From Sphingomonas crocodyli (GTDB lineage Bacteria > Pseudomonadota > Alphaproteobacteria > Sphingomonadales > Sphingomonadaceae): 64,000 nt of DNA. The notes beneath the pieces are model-generated. The model was given only the letters and a program-made list of their open reading frames with translations, was not told the origin of the DNA and made no database searches. This document shows positions 44,114 through 53,392 of the stretch, piece by piece. The position numbers and the translations under genes are program-made. The stretch lies in contig NZ_SACN01000001.1 of the NCBI RefSeq assembly GCF_004005865.1, positions 2,232,001-2,296,000 of the forward strand. The letters run 5' to 3'. Every line of letters begins with the position of its first letter. Position 1 is the stretch's first letter.

Positions 44114-46335
44114 AGCCCGGCCGCCAGATTGCGTGCCTCAGTGATGCTGATCGCCAGGTCGCGCTGACGGAAAGGCTTGGCGAGGATCGAGATGCCGGGG
44201 AGATCGAGATCGGGCGCCGCATAGCCGGTGACGAGGACGACCGGCAGCTTGGGCGCCATCTTGCGCACTTCGGCGATCAGGGTCGCGCCGTTCATGCCGG
44301 GCATCAGATAGTCGCTGATCAGCAGATCGAATGCCGGCCCTTCGGCGATCTTGCGAAGCGCCTCTGCGCCCGAACTGGCCTGAACCGTCTGGTAGCCCAG
44401 CCCCTCCAGCAGTTCGGCGCTGCCCCGCCGCACCATCTCTTCATCGTCGACCAGCAGCACCCGGCCGGGTTCGATCGGCTCGGGAATGGCCTCGGCTGGG
44501 ACAAAGCTCGCCTCGGGCAATTCGGCGCGCGGGAAGCGCAGCGTGGCGATCGTGCCCGCGCCGACACGGCTGCTCAGCGTAAAGGAACCGCCCGACTGTG
44601 CGGCCAACCCGTCGACCATCGAGAGGCCAAGGCCGGTGCCGCGCCCCTGCTCCTTCGTCGTGAAGAAGGGTTCGATCGCGCGCGTCAGCGTCGCCTCGTC
44701 CATCCCCTCGCCGCCATCGATCACCTCGATACGGACGAAATCCTCGGTCTCGTCGACCACGCGAAACAGCAGCGGCCCGCCTTCGGGCATCGCGTCGCGC
44801 GCGTTGATCGCGAGGTTGAGGAGCGCGAGTTCAAGCTGGTTGGGATCGACAAGCGCCACCGCCGGAGCCTCCGGCGTCTCGATCTTGACCTCGATCGTCG
44901 ATCCGAGCGAGCGCTGGAGCAGGTCGCTCATCCCCAGCACCAGCGCGCCGAGATCGACCGGGCGCGGCTGGAGCGACTGGCGGCGGGCAAAGGCGAGCAG
45001 GCGCACAACAAGCGTCTTGGCGCGCTCGGTACTCGCCAATGCGGCGGAGATCAGCCGCCCGCTCTTGGGATCGGTGCCGTGGCGAAGCTGCAGCAGATCG
45101 AGCGCGCCCATGACGGGAGCGAGCAGATTGTTGAAATCATGCGCCACGCCGCCCGTCAGCCGGCCGAGTGTTTCAAGCTTTTGCGCCTCGTGCAGTTGCG
45201 CCAGAACGCGCTCGCGCTCGGCCAACGCATCCTCGACCCGCTGCGAGAGCGAGGCGTTGAGCGCGGCCAGCGCCTGATCGCGCTCGCGCAGATTCTGGTC
45301 GGCCTCGGCCAGAGCGGCGCCGATCGCATCGAGTTCGGCGATCCGTGTCGCGGGCGGCGCAAACGCCTCGCGCGCGCCCAAAGCCTTGGCGCTGCGGGCG
45401 ACGGCCTCTACACCCCGCGACGCACGCCGGCCCCAGCGATAGGCGACGATACCGCCCACCAGCATCAGCAACGTAACGACGATCGCCGCCAGGATCAGCG
45501 TCGACCAGATACCGGCATCGAGTTGCTCACGCGGAGCGGCGACCAGGAAAGTCCAGCGGCTGACCGGGGATCGGCTGTAAGCCGCATATGTCCTGACCCC
45601 ATCGAGCGAGACTGACGCGATCACGCCCTCATCGGCCGCTGCAAATGCCCGTCGCACGTCGTCAGTCGCCGCACGCCCCACGAACTTCGTCGGTTCGCGG
45701 CTTCGCCAGACGAGCGTCGCCTTGCTGTCGATGATCGATCCGTACCAGTCGTCGGGCAGACGCTGCCGCTCGAACAGCGGCTGCAGGGCATGCGGCCGCA
45801 TGATGACGGACATATAATAGGCGGCCCGGCCATTCTCGATCACCGGCACATCGACGCAGATGATGTCTCGTTCGATCAGGCCGTGCGTCAGGTTGCACAG
45901 ATGCGTTTCGCCACGATCGAGAATTGGCCAGATCCAGTCCGGATCGCCGCCGACTGGCAGCTTCGCCCCGCGGGGTAGCTTCGTGTTGACGACCTGACGA
46001 CCGTTGCGATCGCCCACCACGATCCAGGCATCGGGCGTGCGCAGCGAGGCGCGCGCCTGCGCATCGACCGCCTCCCAATCGTGCGCCGCGACGCTGGGCG
46101 ATTGCGACAGCGCCCGCAACAGCGCCTCGTGCCGCGCAAAATCGCCATCCAGCACGCGCGACAGCGCCCGCGCGGTTTCCGCCATCTGCCTTTTGGCCTG
46201 ATCGCGCGCGAAATATTCGGCGCTACCGACGAGGATCGCGGTGCTGACGAGCGCGACCGCAAGCAACAGAGCCAGGAGGCGCAGGAAGCCGACCCGCATC
46301 GATTGGGACGCGAGCCCCATATCTGATCCAGCCAT
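44110..46335 (-). CDS. Hybrid sensor histidine kinase with C-terminal receiver
   Basis: A 741-residue membrane kinase: TM1 (about 16-38), a periplasmic dCache-like sensor (about 40-275), TM2 (277-299), and a coiled-coil/HAMP-like linker (about 335-390). HisKA carries H399 in GGVAHDFNNLLAPVMG, and the HATPase has DGGEGMDE and GTGLGLSMVDGLAAQSG. A receiver follows with the phosphorylation site D675 (LLISDYLMPGMNG) and a late KPF lysine. The start at 46335 has TAAGG upstream; an earlier TTG lacks support. Its cognate regulator is not adjacent, so it probably signals through a phosphotransfer step. Its stop overlaps the next gene's TTG start. Confidence 0.9.
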   Translation of the reverse strand: MAGSDMGLASQSMRVGFLRLLALLLAVALVSTAILVGSAEYFARDQAKRQMAETARALSRVLDGDFARHEALLRALSQSPSVAAHDWEAVDAQARASLRTPDAWIVVGDRNGRQVVNTKLPRGAKLPVGGDPDWIWPILDRGETHLCNLTHGLIERDIICVDVPVIENGRAAYYMSVIMRPHALQPLFERQRLPDDWYGSIIDSKATLVWRSREPTKFVGRAATDDVRRAFAAADEGVIASVSLDGVRTYAAYSRSPVSRWTFLVAAPREQLDAGIWSTLILAAIVVTLLMLVGGIVAYRWGRRASRGVEAVARSAKALGAREAFAPPATRIAELDAIGAALAEADQNLRERDQALAALNASLSQRVEDALAERERVLAQLHEAQKLETLGRLTGGVAHDFNNLLAPVMGALDLLQLRHGTDPKSGRLISAALASTERAKTLVVRLLAFARRQSLQPRPVDLGALVLGMSDLLQRSLGSTIEVKIETPEAPAVALVDPNQLELALLNLAINARDAMPEGGPLLFRVVDETEDFVRIEVIDGGEGMDEATLTRAIEPFFTTKEQGRGTGLGLSMVDGLAAQSGGSFTLSSRVGAGTIATLRFPRAELPEASFVPAEAIPEPIEPGRVLLVDDEEMVRRGSAELLEGLGYQTVQASSGAEALRKIAEGPAFDLLISDYLMPGMNGATLIAEVRKMAPKLPVVLVTGYAAPDLDLPGISILAKPFRQRDLAISITEARNLAAGL

Positions 46336-46558
46336 GTCGACCTTACGCCCCACAAACACCCGACGAAATTTCGCCAATCCGCGACTAACAGAAAAGTTCA
46401 ACGGAGACTATAATCTGAAAAGCTTCGAATAAGCCAAAGCCTCCCGGCAATGGATTATAACGAGACAGGATCGCCAGACGTTACCGGCACGATCGATGCT
46501 GTTCGCCGCACTCTTGCGGTGGCTCGACAATTGGGTCGCCGGGGGGCAGACATCGCGG

Positions 46559-47542
46559 ATGGCGACGTTCATCCGCCCCGCGATCGAAGCCGATCTGGAT
46601 GCACTCCTCGCCCTCGCAATCTCTGCGGGGCCGGGACTTACCAACCTGCCGGCCGACAAAGCCGCGCTGGCGGACAGGATCGCGCGTAGCGACGCGTTGC
46701 TCGACGGCGACGATCTGTCGGGCGCGATCCTGCTGCTGCTTGAGGTCGATGGTCAAGTGCGCGGCACAGGGATGGTTTTTCCGCGCACCGGGGTCGATTG
46801 GCCCTTCTACAGCTACCGGATCGGCCGGATGACCCAGCGGTCGAGCCTGGACGGCAGGATGGTCCGCTTCGACGTCCTCACCCTCGTCAACGATCTGGAG
46901 GGCGCGACCGAGGTTGGCGGCCTGATGATCGACCCGGCCTTGCGTGGCGGCGCTTATGGCCGGCTGATGGCGCGCAGCCGCTATCTGCTGATCGCGCGCG
47001 ATCGCGCGCGCTTTGCCGATCGGACGATCGCCGATTTGCGCGGCTATCTGAAGGATGGCACGTCGCCTTTCTGGGATGCCGTCGGCGGGCGCTTCTACGC
47101 GATGGATTTTGCGGAGGCCGATCGGATCAACGGGATTACGGGCAACCAGTTCATCGCCGATCTCGGCCCGCGCCACCCGATCTACACCAACATGTTGCCC
47201 GATGAGGCGCAGGCCGCGATCGGCCGTGTCCACGACGATGGCCGCGCGGCCGTGACCCTGCTGGCCGAGGAAGGTTTTATCGACGAAGGCTATGTCGACA
47301 TTTTCGACGCCGGCCCGACCCTGATCGCCGCGACCGACGCGCTGCGCGGGATCGGCGAGGCGCATGGTGGCCCGATCAGCGCGATCCTGGACGGTGGAAC
47401 CGAGAGCCTGATCGCGACCGGCCACGGCCGATCCTTCCGCGCGACCCGCGGACGGGCGACTGACGGCATGGCGATCGATCCGACTTCCGCCGCCACCCTC
47501 GGCCTCACCGCAGGCGACGACATCACCCACTTCCCCTTCTGA
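46559..47542 (+). CDS. astA: Arginine N-succinyltransferase, first paralogue
   Basis: A 327-residue AstA-family (GNAT-like) enzyme that succinylates arginine in the AST pathway. Family blocks seen are [17 protein letters not shown], the block [20 protein letters not shown], and [20 protein letters not shown]. The start at 46559 begins MATFIRPA, the family N-terminus; an upstream in-frame reading is unlike it. First gene of the AST operon, 10 bp before astB. In Pseudomonas aeruginosa the enzyme is a heteromer of two such subunits (AruF and AruG); here a second paralogue follows astB. Confidence 0.92.
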   Translation: MATFIRPAIEADLDALLALAISAGPGLTNLPADKAALADRIARSDALLDGDDLSGAILLLLEVDGQVRGTGMVFPRTGVDWPFYSYRIGRMTQRSSLDGRMVRFDVLTLVNDLEGATEVGGLMIDPALRGGAYGRLMARSRYLLIARDRARFADRTIADLRGYLKDGTSPFWDAVGGRFYAMDFAEADRINGITGNQFIADLGPRHPIYTNMLPDEAQAAIGRVHDDGRAAVTLLAEEGFIDEGYVDIFDAGPTLIAATDALRGIGEAHGGPISAILDGGTESLIATGHGRSFRATRGRATDGMAIDPTSAATLGLTAGDDITHFPF

Positions 47543-47552
47543 GCTGACCAGC

Positions 47553-48833
47553 ATGAGCGCGACCGAAATCAACTTCGACGGGCTGATCGGCCCCATTCAC
47601 AATTATGCGGGGCTGTCGGCCGGCAATCTGGCGAGCGCCAACAATGCCGGAGCGATTTCGCGCCCGCGCGAAGCCGCGCTGCAGGGGCTCGCCAAGATGC
47701 GGCTGCTGATGGATCGCGGGCTGGCACAGGGCTTCATCCCCCCACCCCGTCGCCCCGCGGTCGCAACGCTCTGTACGCTGGGTTTTGCGGGCAGTGATGT
47801 CGAGGTGCTGAGGGAGGCGGCGGACAGCGATCCCGTGCTGTTCAACAATGCCTGCTCAGCCTCGGCCATGTGGGCTGCGAACGCCGCAACCGTGATTGCC
47901 GCGCCCGATGCCGGCGACGGGCGCGTCCACCTCGTCACCGCCAATCTCGCGACGATGCTCCACCGTTCGTTCGAGGCCGCCGACACCTTTGCCGCGCTGT
48001 CGACGATTTTCGCCGACAGCCGCCATTTCGCCGTTCACCCCGCTTTGCCGGCCACCCCGCATTTCAGCGACGAAGGCGCGGCCAACCATATGCGGCTCAC
48101 GGCAAGCCACGGCGCGGAAGGCGCCAATGTCTTCGTTCATGGCGAACCACGCGGCGGCTGCTTTCCCGAACGCCAGTCGCGCCGCGCTGGCGAAGCCGTG
48201 GCGCGGCTCGCGGGCGTGAGCATGGAAATCCATACCCTCCAGTCGCGCAAAGCGATCGAGGCCGGCGCCTTCCACAACGATGTCGTCGCGGTCGCCAATG
48301 AAAATGTGCTGTTCGCCCACCCGCAGGCGTTCGAGGATCGCGATGCTCTGTTCGCGGCGCTCGCTACATCGGTTCCGGGTTTCGTCGCGGTCGAGACGGC
48401 GGGCGTGACGCTGGAAGAAGCGGTATCCTCCTATCTGTTCAACTCGCAACTGGTGACGCTTCCGGCCGGCGGGATGGCGCTCGTCTTGCCCGCCGAGACG
48501 CAGGCGGTCGCATCGGTCCGCGCGGCGATCGACGCGGCCATTACCGGCGACAATCCCATCGTCGAAGCGATCATCGTCGATGTGCGCGAGAGCATGCGCA
48601 ACGGCGGCGGCCCGGCCTGTTTGCGGCTACGCGTGCCGGTATCCGACGCCGCAAAGGCCGCGATCGACCCACGCTTCCTGCTGCGCCCTTGTCGTTGGGA
48701 TAGTCTGGCGAAGCTGGTCGAAGCCCATTGGCCCGAGACGATCGACGCTGCCGATCTGATCGATCCGGCGCTCTGGGCGGCGGTGGGCGCGGCGCATGAC
48801 GCGCTCGACCATTGGCTTTCGGTTCCGGTTTGA
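47553..48833 (+). CDS. astB: N-succinylarginine dihydrolase
   Basis: A 426-residue AstB that turns N2-succinylarginine into N2-succinylornithine with loss of ammonia and CO2. The N-terminal [19 protein letters not shown] is diagnostic. The active-site cysteine C356 lies in [15 protein letters not shown], and the histidine block is in [17 protein letters not shown]. Length fits the family (about 440). It sits between two astA paralogues, with a 13-bp gap to the second. Confidence 0.96.
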   Translation: MSATEINFDGLIGPIHNYAGLSAGNLASANNAGAISRPREAALQGLAKMRLLMDRGLAQGFIPPPRRPAVATLCTLGFAGSDVEVLREAADSDPVLFNNACSASAMWAANAATVIAAPDAGDGRVHLVTANLATMLHRSFEAADTFAALSTIFADSRHFAVHPALPATPHFSDEGAANHMRLTASHGAEGANVFVHGEPRGGCFPERQSRRAGEAVARLAGVSMEIHTLQSRKAIEAGAFHNDVVAVANENVLFAHPQAFEDRDALFAALATSVPGFVAVETAGVTLEEAVSSYLFNSQLVTLPAGGMALVLPAETQAVASVRAAIDAAITGDNPIVEAIIVDVRESMRNGGGPACLRLRVPVSDAAKAAIDPRFLLRPCRWDSLAKLVEAHWPETIDAADLIDPALWAAVGAAHDALDHWLSVPV

Positions 48834-48846
48834 GGCACAAGACGCG

Positions 48847-49851
48847 ATGCTGTTCGTCCGCCCGGCGGTAATTGCCGATCTCGATGCGCTGATGGAGCTG
48901 GCGATCCTGTCCGGACGCGGCTTCACAAGCCTGCCCGAGGATGAAGCGACCCTGCTCGCCCGCCTCACCCTGTCCGAACAAAGCTTCGCCGGCACCGTGC
49001 CGACGCGCGAGGCGTGGTACACGCTGATGCTGGAGGACAGCGAGACGGGTCGGGTCGAGGGGCTGTGCGGCGTGCGCGCGGGCGTCGGCGTCGGGCGGCC
49101 GCATTTCTCGTTTCGGGTGATGACGCTCGCTCAATTCTCTTCCGCGATCGCGACCCGCTTCGATCATCAGGCGCTGGTGCTCGTCAACGAATGCGCCGGG
49201 TGGACCGAGGTGGGATCGCTCTATCTGCGTCCCGAACGGCGCAGCGGCGGTGCCGGGAGCCTGCTCGCACGATCGCGCTACATGCTGATCGGGGCGGAGA
49301 AATCGCGTTTCGCCGAAACGGTGATGGCCGAACTGCGCGGTTATTTCGCGCCCGACGGCACCTGTCCGTTCTGGGAGGGGGTCGCGAGCAAATTCTTCCG
49401 CCTGCCCTTCGATCAGGCCGATCATATGGTGATGTCGACCGACGGCCAGTTCATCCTCGATCTCGCCCCGCGCCACCCGATCTACGTCGAACTGATCGAC
49501 GAGGCCGCGCGCGATGCGATCGGCAAGGTTCATGTCGAGGGCCAGGCCGCCCGCGCGATGCTGGAGCAGGAAGGGTTCCGTGGATCGGGGCTGATCGACA
49601 TCTTCGACGGCGGCCCGACCTATTCCGCACCGCGCGACAGCATCACCACGATCGAGCGGACCCGCCGCTGCACGGTCGCGATCGGCGATCCGGGCGAGGC
49701 CGAGGAAGCGATCGCTTCGACGGACAGCGCCACAGGCTTCCGGGCCGCGCGCGTCGCCGTGGCGGTCGATGGAGAAAGGGCGCTGATCCGCGCGAGCGAT
49801 GCGGACCTGCTGGGGCTGAAGGCGGGAGATGTGATGAGGGTGCGGCTATGA
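48847..49851 (+). CDS. astA: Arginine N-succinyltransferase, second paralogue
   Basis: A 334-residue AstA/AruG-family protein related to the first paralogue: MLFVRPAVIADLDALMELAI, the block EVGSLYLRPERRSGGAGSLL and FILDLAPRHPIYVELIDEA line up with it. It is presumably the partner subunit, as in the AruF/AruG pair, or an ornithine-preferring enzyme. The start at 48847 is the ATG at the family N-terminus. Its TGA overlaps the astD ATG (ATGA). The AstA symbol is used for both copies because assignment to F or G cannot be made from sequence alone. Confidence 0.9.
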   Translation: MLFVRPAVIADLDALMELAILSGRGFTSLPEDEATLLARLTLSEQSFAGTVPTREAWYTLMLEDSETGRVEGLCGVRAGVGVGRPHFSFRVMTLAQFSSAIATRFDHQALVLVNECAGWTEVGSLYLRPERRSGGAGSLLARSRYMLIGAEKSRFAETVMAELRGYFAPDGTCPFWEGVASKFFRLPFDQADHMVMSTDGQFILDLAPRHPIYVELIDEAARDAIGKVHVEGQAARAMLEQEGFRGSGLIDIFDGGPTYSAPRDSITTIERTRRCTVAIGDPGEAEEAIASTDSATGFRAARVAVAVDGERALIRASDADLLGLKAGDVMRVRL

Positions 49852-51251
49852 TGCGGTCGATCGATCCGGCCACTGGCGAGATGGTATGGGAAGGCGAGGA
49901 AACACCCATCGTCGCGATCCCTGCGATGGTCGATCGCGCCCGTGCGGCGCTGCCGGGCTGGGCCGAAACGCCGTTGGAAGATCGCATCGCGATCGTCCGC
50001 CGCTATGCCGAGGCGCTCAAGGCCGAGACCGAGGGGCTGGCGCGCGATATCTCACGCGAGACAGGCAAGCCCCTGTGGGAAACGCGCGGCGAAATCGCCT
50101 CGATGATCGGCAAGGTCGAGGTGTCGATCGCCGCGCAGGCCGAACGGGCGGGCACGCGCGAGGCGACGACCGGCTTCGGCCGCGCCGTCCTGCGCCACAA
50201 ACCGCATGGCGTTATGGCCGTACTGGGGCCGTACAACTTCCCCGGCCATCTGCCCAACGGCCACATCGTTCCCGCGTTGCTCGCGGGCAATGCGGTGATC
50301 TTCAAACCATCGGAGGAATGCCCGCTAACCGGCCGGAACATGGCGCGATTGCTCCAGGTCGCCGGCGTGCCCGACGACATTTTTCAGATCGTGCTGGGTG
50401 GACGTGATCAGGGCGCGGCGCTGATCGATGCCGATATCGACGGGCTTCTGTTCACCGGCGCGGCATCGACCGGCGCGCATTTCCGCCGCGCGACCGTCGA
50501 TCGCCCGCACCTGATCCTCGCGCTCGAACTCGGTGGTAACAACCCGCTGATCGCGTGGGGCGATGGCGATGCTTCGGCGGCTGCGATCGTCCAGTCGGCC
50601 TTCGTCACCACCGGCCAGCGCTGCTCGTGCGCGCGTCGCCTGATCGTGCCCGAAGGGAGCTTCGGCAATGCGATCGTCGAGGCGACCCACACCCTCGCCT
50701 CACGCCTGCGGATCGGCGCGTGGGATGATGAGGAGGAACCCTATATGGGGCCGCTGGTCTCGACCGGTGCCACCCAACGCGCGATCGATGCGGTGGCTGC
50801 GCTCAAGGCGAATGGTGCGAAACCCCTCCTCCCCTTCGAACGGCTCGATCGCGGTGAGGCGTTCGTCACGCCCGCTATCTACGACGTCACCGGCATAAAC
50901 GTGCCCGATGAGGAGATTTTCGCGCCGGTCCTCCAGCTGATCCGCGTGCCCACCTTCGACGCGGCGATCGAGGCAGCCAACGCGACGAGCTACGGGCTGT
51001 CGGCGGGTCTGCTGAGCGACGACGAGGAGTTGTGGCGGCGCTTCCTGTCGCGGTCGCGGGCCGGCGTGGTCAACTGGAACCGGCCGACGACAGGCGCAGC
51101 GGGCAACATGCCCTTCGGCGGGCTCGGGCGATCGGGCAATCATCGCCCCAGCGCTTATTATGCCGCCGATTATTGCGCCTATCCGGTTGCGAGCTTCGAA
51201 GCGCCCACGATCGAGGATATGACCGCCGATCTGGGCGGGCGGCTGTTGTGA
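49848..51251 (+). CDS. astD: Succinylglutamate-semialdehyde dehydrogenase
   Basis: A 467-residue aldehyde dehydrogenase that oxidises N-succinylglutamate 5-semialdehyde to N-succinylglutamate. AstD-type blocks are GVMAVLGPYNFPGHLPNGHI, TGAASTGAHFRRAT, LALELGGNNPLIAW with the catalytic glutamate, and TTGQRCSCARRLIV with the catalytic cysteine. The ATG at 49848 overlaps the previous stop; a second ATG follows directly. Its TGA overlaps a GTG that starts the M20 gene. It fits the AST operon order. Confidence 0.95.
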   Translation: MMRSIDPATGEMVWEGEETPIVAIPAMVDRARAALPGWAETPLEDRIAIVRRYAEALKAETEGLARDISRETGKPLWETRGEIASMIGKVEVSIAAQAERAGTREATTGFGRAVLRHKPHGVMAVLGPYNFPGHLPNGHIVPALLAGNAVIFKPSEECPLTGRNMARLLQVAGVPDDIFQIVLGGRDQGAALIDADIDGLLFTGAASTGAHFRRATVDRPHLILALELGGNNPLIAWGDGDASAAAIVQSAFVTTGQRCSCARRLIVPEGSFGNAIVEATHTLASRLRIGAWDDEEEPYMGPLVSTGATQRAIDAVAALKANGAKPLLPFERLDRGEAFVTPAIYDVTGINVPDEEIFAPVLQLIRVPTFDAAIEAANATSYGLSAGLLSDDEELWRRFLSRSRAGVVNWNRPTTGAAGNMPFGGLGRSGNHRPSAYYAADYCAYPVASFEAPTIEDMTADLGGRLL

Positions 51252-52444
51252 CCCTGCCCCTCCCCGCGCTCGACGCCGCCGCATCCGCGCCGATGCGCGC
51301 GCAGGTCGAGGCTTGGAGCGCGATCAATTCGGGCTCACGCAATCTCGACGGGCTGGCGACGATGGCCGGCCTGCTGGCCGATGCCTTTGCGGTGCTGCCG
51401 GGCGACGTCGGGCTGCTCGATGCGACGCCGGGCGAGGTTATCGATACGGACGGGGTTGCCCAGCCCGTCGCTTTCGGCCGCAACCTCCACGTCCGGGTAC
51501 GCCCATCGGCGCCGGTTCAACTGCTGCTCACCGGCCATATGGACACCGTGTTCGGGATCGATCACCCGTTTCAGACGGTGACGCCGCTGGAGGATGGCGC
51601 GATCCTCAACGGGCCGGGCTGCGCGGACATGAAGGGCGGGATCGCGCTGATGCTCGCCGCTCTGGTGGGGATCGACGCCTCCCCGCTGGCATCGCGGGTC
51701 GGCTATGAGGTGGTGATCAACTCGGACGAGGAGATCGGCTCCCCCGGCTCGGCGGCGCTGATCGCTCAAGCCGCGCGGGGCAAGCTGGCCGCCCTCACCT
51801 ACGAACCCGCCTTACCCGACGGGACGCTGGCCGGTGCGCGACCGGGCAGCGGCAATTTCTCGATCATCGTGACGGGACGCGCTGCACATGCCGGGCGCAA
51901 TCCGGAGGACGGCCGGAACGCCGTCGTCGCGGCAGCCGACCTTGCGCTGCGGCTGTCGAAGGCCAGGCGCGAGGGGCTGGCGATCAACCCGGCGAAGATC
52001 GACGGCGGCGGCCCGAACAATATCGTCCCCGATCGCGCGATCCTGCGCGTCAATCTGCGCCCCGCTTTGCCCGAGCATCAGGCGATTGCCGTCACCCTGA
52101 TCGACCGGCTGATCGCCGAAATCTCGGCCGAGCATGAGGTTTCGATCCACCTCCACGGCGGCTTCGGCCGACCGCCCAAGCCGGTCGATGCCCGCGCACA
52201 AAAGCTGTTCACTCTGGTCGAACGCAGCGCCACCGATCTGGGCATCGCGATCGGCCGCAAGGCAACCGGCGGCGTATGCGACGGCAACAATATCGCGGCG
52301 TGCGGGGTGCCCGTGGTCGACACGATGGGCGCGCGCGGCGGGGCGATCCATTCGGCGGACGAATTTCTGATCATCGACAGCCTGGCGGAGCGTGCGCGGC
52401 TGTCGACCCTCGTCATGCTTCGCCTTGCCGAAGCCGGTCTCTGA
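51248..52444 (+). CDS. M20-family metallohydrolase at the end of the AST operon
   Basis: A 398-residue M20 peptidase/deacylase-like enzyme. Metal ligands are H97 and D99 (LTGHMDTV), D127 (GPGCADMKGG) and E161-E162 (NSDEEIGSPG); the lid domain contains GRAAHAGRNPEDGRNAV. The start is a GTG overlapping the astD stop (GTGA), so it is part of the operon. The usual last enzyme, AstE, is an M14-type succinylglutamate desuccinylase and is not present here; an M20 hydrolase could cleave N-succinylglutamate to glutamate and succinate instead. That function is inferred from position. Its end overlaps the convergent sulfotransferase gene by 32 bp. Confidence 0.88.
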   Translation: MTLPLPALDAAASAPMRAQVEAWSAINSGSRNLDGLATMAGLLADAFAVLPGDVGLLDATPGEVIDTDGVAQPVAFGRNLHVRVRPSAPVQLLLTGHMDTVFGIDHPFQTVTPLEDGAILNGPGCADMKGGIALMLAALVGIDASPLASRVGYEVVINSDEEIGSPGSAALIAQAARGKLAALTYEPALPDGTLAGARPGSGNFSIIVTGRAAHAGRNPEDGRNAVVAAADLALRLSKARREGLAINPAKIDGGGPNNIVPDRAILRVNLRPALPEHQAIAVTLIDRLIAEISAEHEVSIHLHGGFGRPPKPVDARAQKLFTLVERSATDLGIAIGRKATGGVCDGNNIAACGVPVVDTMGARGGAIHSADEFLIIDSLAERARLSTLVMLRLAEAGL

Positions 52445-53183
52445 GCGCTCCGGGCCATAGCCGCTTCGCCCGCTCGATCAGTTCATAGTCGCGGGCATAG
52501 ACCCGCATGATCTCCTCCCGCTGCGCGCGGGTGAGCAGGATCGGGATGTCGCGCGAGGCATTGAGCCGCACCCGATCGGCGCCACGCAACGCCGGATCGA
52601 TAGCGGCGAGATCACCCAGCGCATCATAATGGACGACATGATCGACCCCGATGCTGCCGAGTTCGGTGGTGACGTACCAGACCTGCGGGCGGAAGATATG
52701 GTCGATCCGGAACATGTCCCGCGCACCTGCGACATGATCGATCGCGTCGCCGACATGGCGGAAACCCGTATAGTCGCTGAAGAAAGGCGGCGAGATGCGG
52801 TTGTCTTTCGTCCCCGCATCGATCGCATAGCGATAGGCCGACAGGAAGCGATCGATCGGATCGCGCAGGATGCAGAAGCTTTTGACCCGATCCATCAGGT
52901 CGCCGCCGACCGTCCGGTAATAGCGGACCGAGGCGTGCTTGATCTGCTCGCCATAAAGCTGCTGCGAGATCGAGGTGCCCGCATTCTTGGGCACGTGGAT
53001 GAACAGCACGCCCCGCGCGCGGACCATATCGAGCCGCCGATGCCGCTTCGACGACAGGTTCGGATGGCGCCCGAGCCTGCACTGTTTTTCGGGAATATCG
53101 CTGATCAGTCGCACATCATGCGCCGCCGCGCGGAGCGACCGGACAACGCCGTAGCGGATAGTATCGGAGAGAAAGCCTGCCAT
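52413..53183 (-). CDS. Sulfotransferase-family protein
   Basis: A 256-residue protein with the PAPS-binding elements of the sulfotransferase-2 family: HVPKNAGTS (63-71, 5' phosphosulfate loop) and RDPIDRFLSAYR (107-118, 3' phosphate site). No membrane anchor is evident. It would transfer sulfate from PAPS to a carbohydrate or similar acceptor. It is convergent with the AST operon and divergent from glgP across a 209-bp gap in which no distinct motif was found. Acceptor unknown; polysaccharide is a reasonable guess given the glycogen neighbours, but the two are not cotranscribed. Confidence 0.85.
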   Translation of the reverse strand: MAGFLSDTIRYGVVRSLRAAAHDVRLISDIPEKQCRLGRHPNLSSKRHRRLDMVRARGVLFIHVPKNAGTSISQQLYGEQIKHASVRYYRTVGGDLMDRVKSFCILRDPIDRFLSAYRYAIDAGTKDNRISPPFFSDYTGFRHVGDAIDHVAGARDMFRIDHIFRPQVWYVTTELGSIGVDHVVHYDALGDLAAIDPALRGADRVRLNASRDIPILLTRAQREEIMRVYARDYELIERAKRLWPGALRDRLRQGEA

Positions 53184-53392
53184 GCAGACCCTATGATCCG
53201 GGGATTTCTCCTCCCGGTGTCAACATGTTGCAGGTGCTTTGCGGTGACATGGTGTGACAGCGTGATCGCAGCCCCGGATTGCTACCGATTGCGCTGGATT
53301 AGTCATTTAGCCACTTTTTGCTCCGCAACATATTTGCCGTCGGGCGTTGTCCCTGCGATAGTTCGTTTCGGCCATTGGGGGAATCGTCGCTC

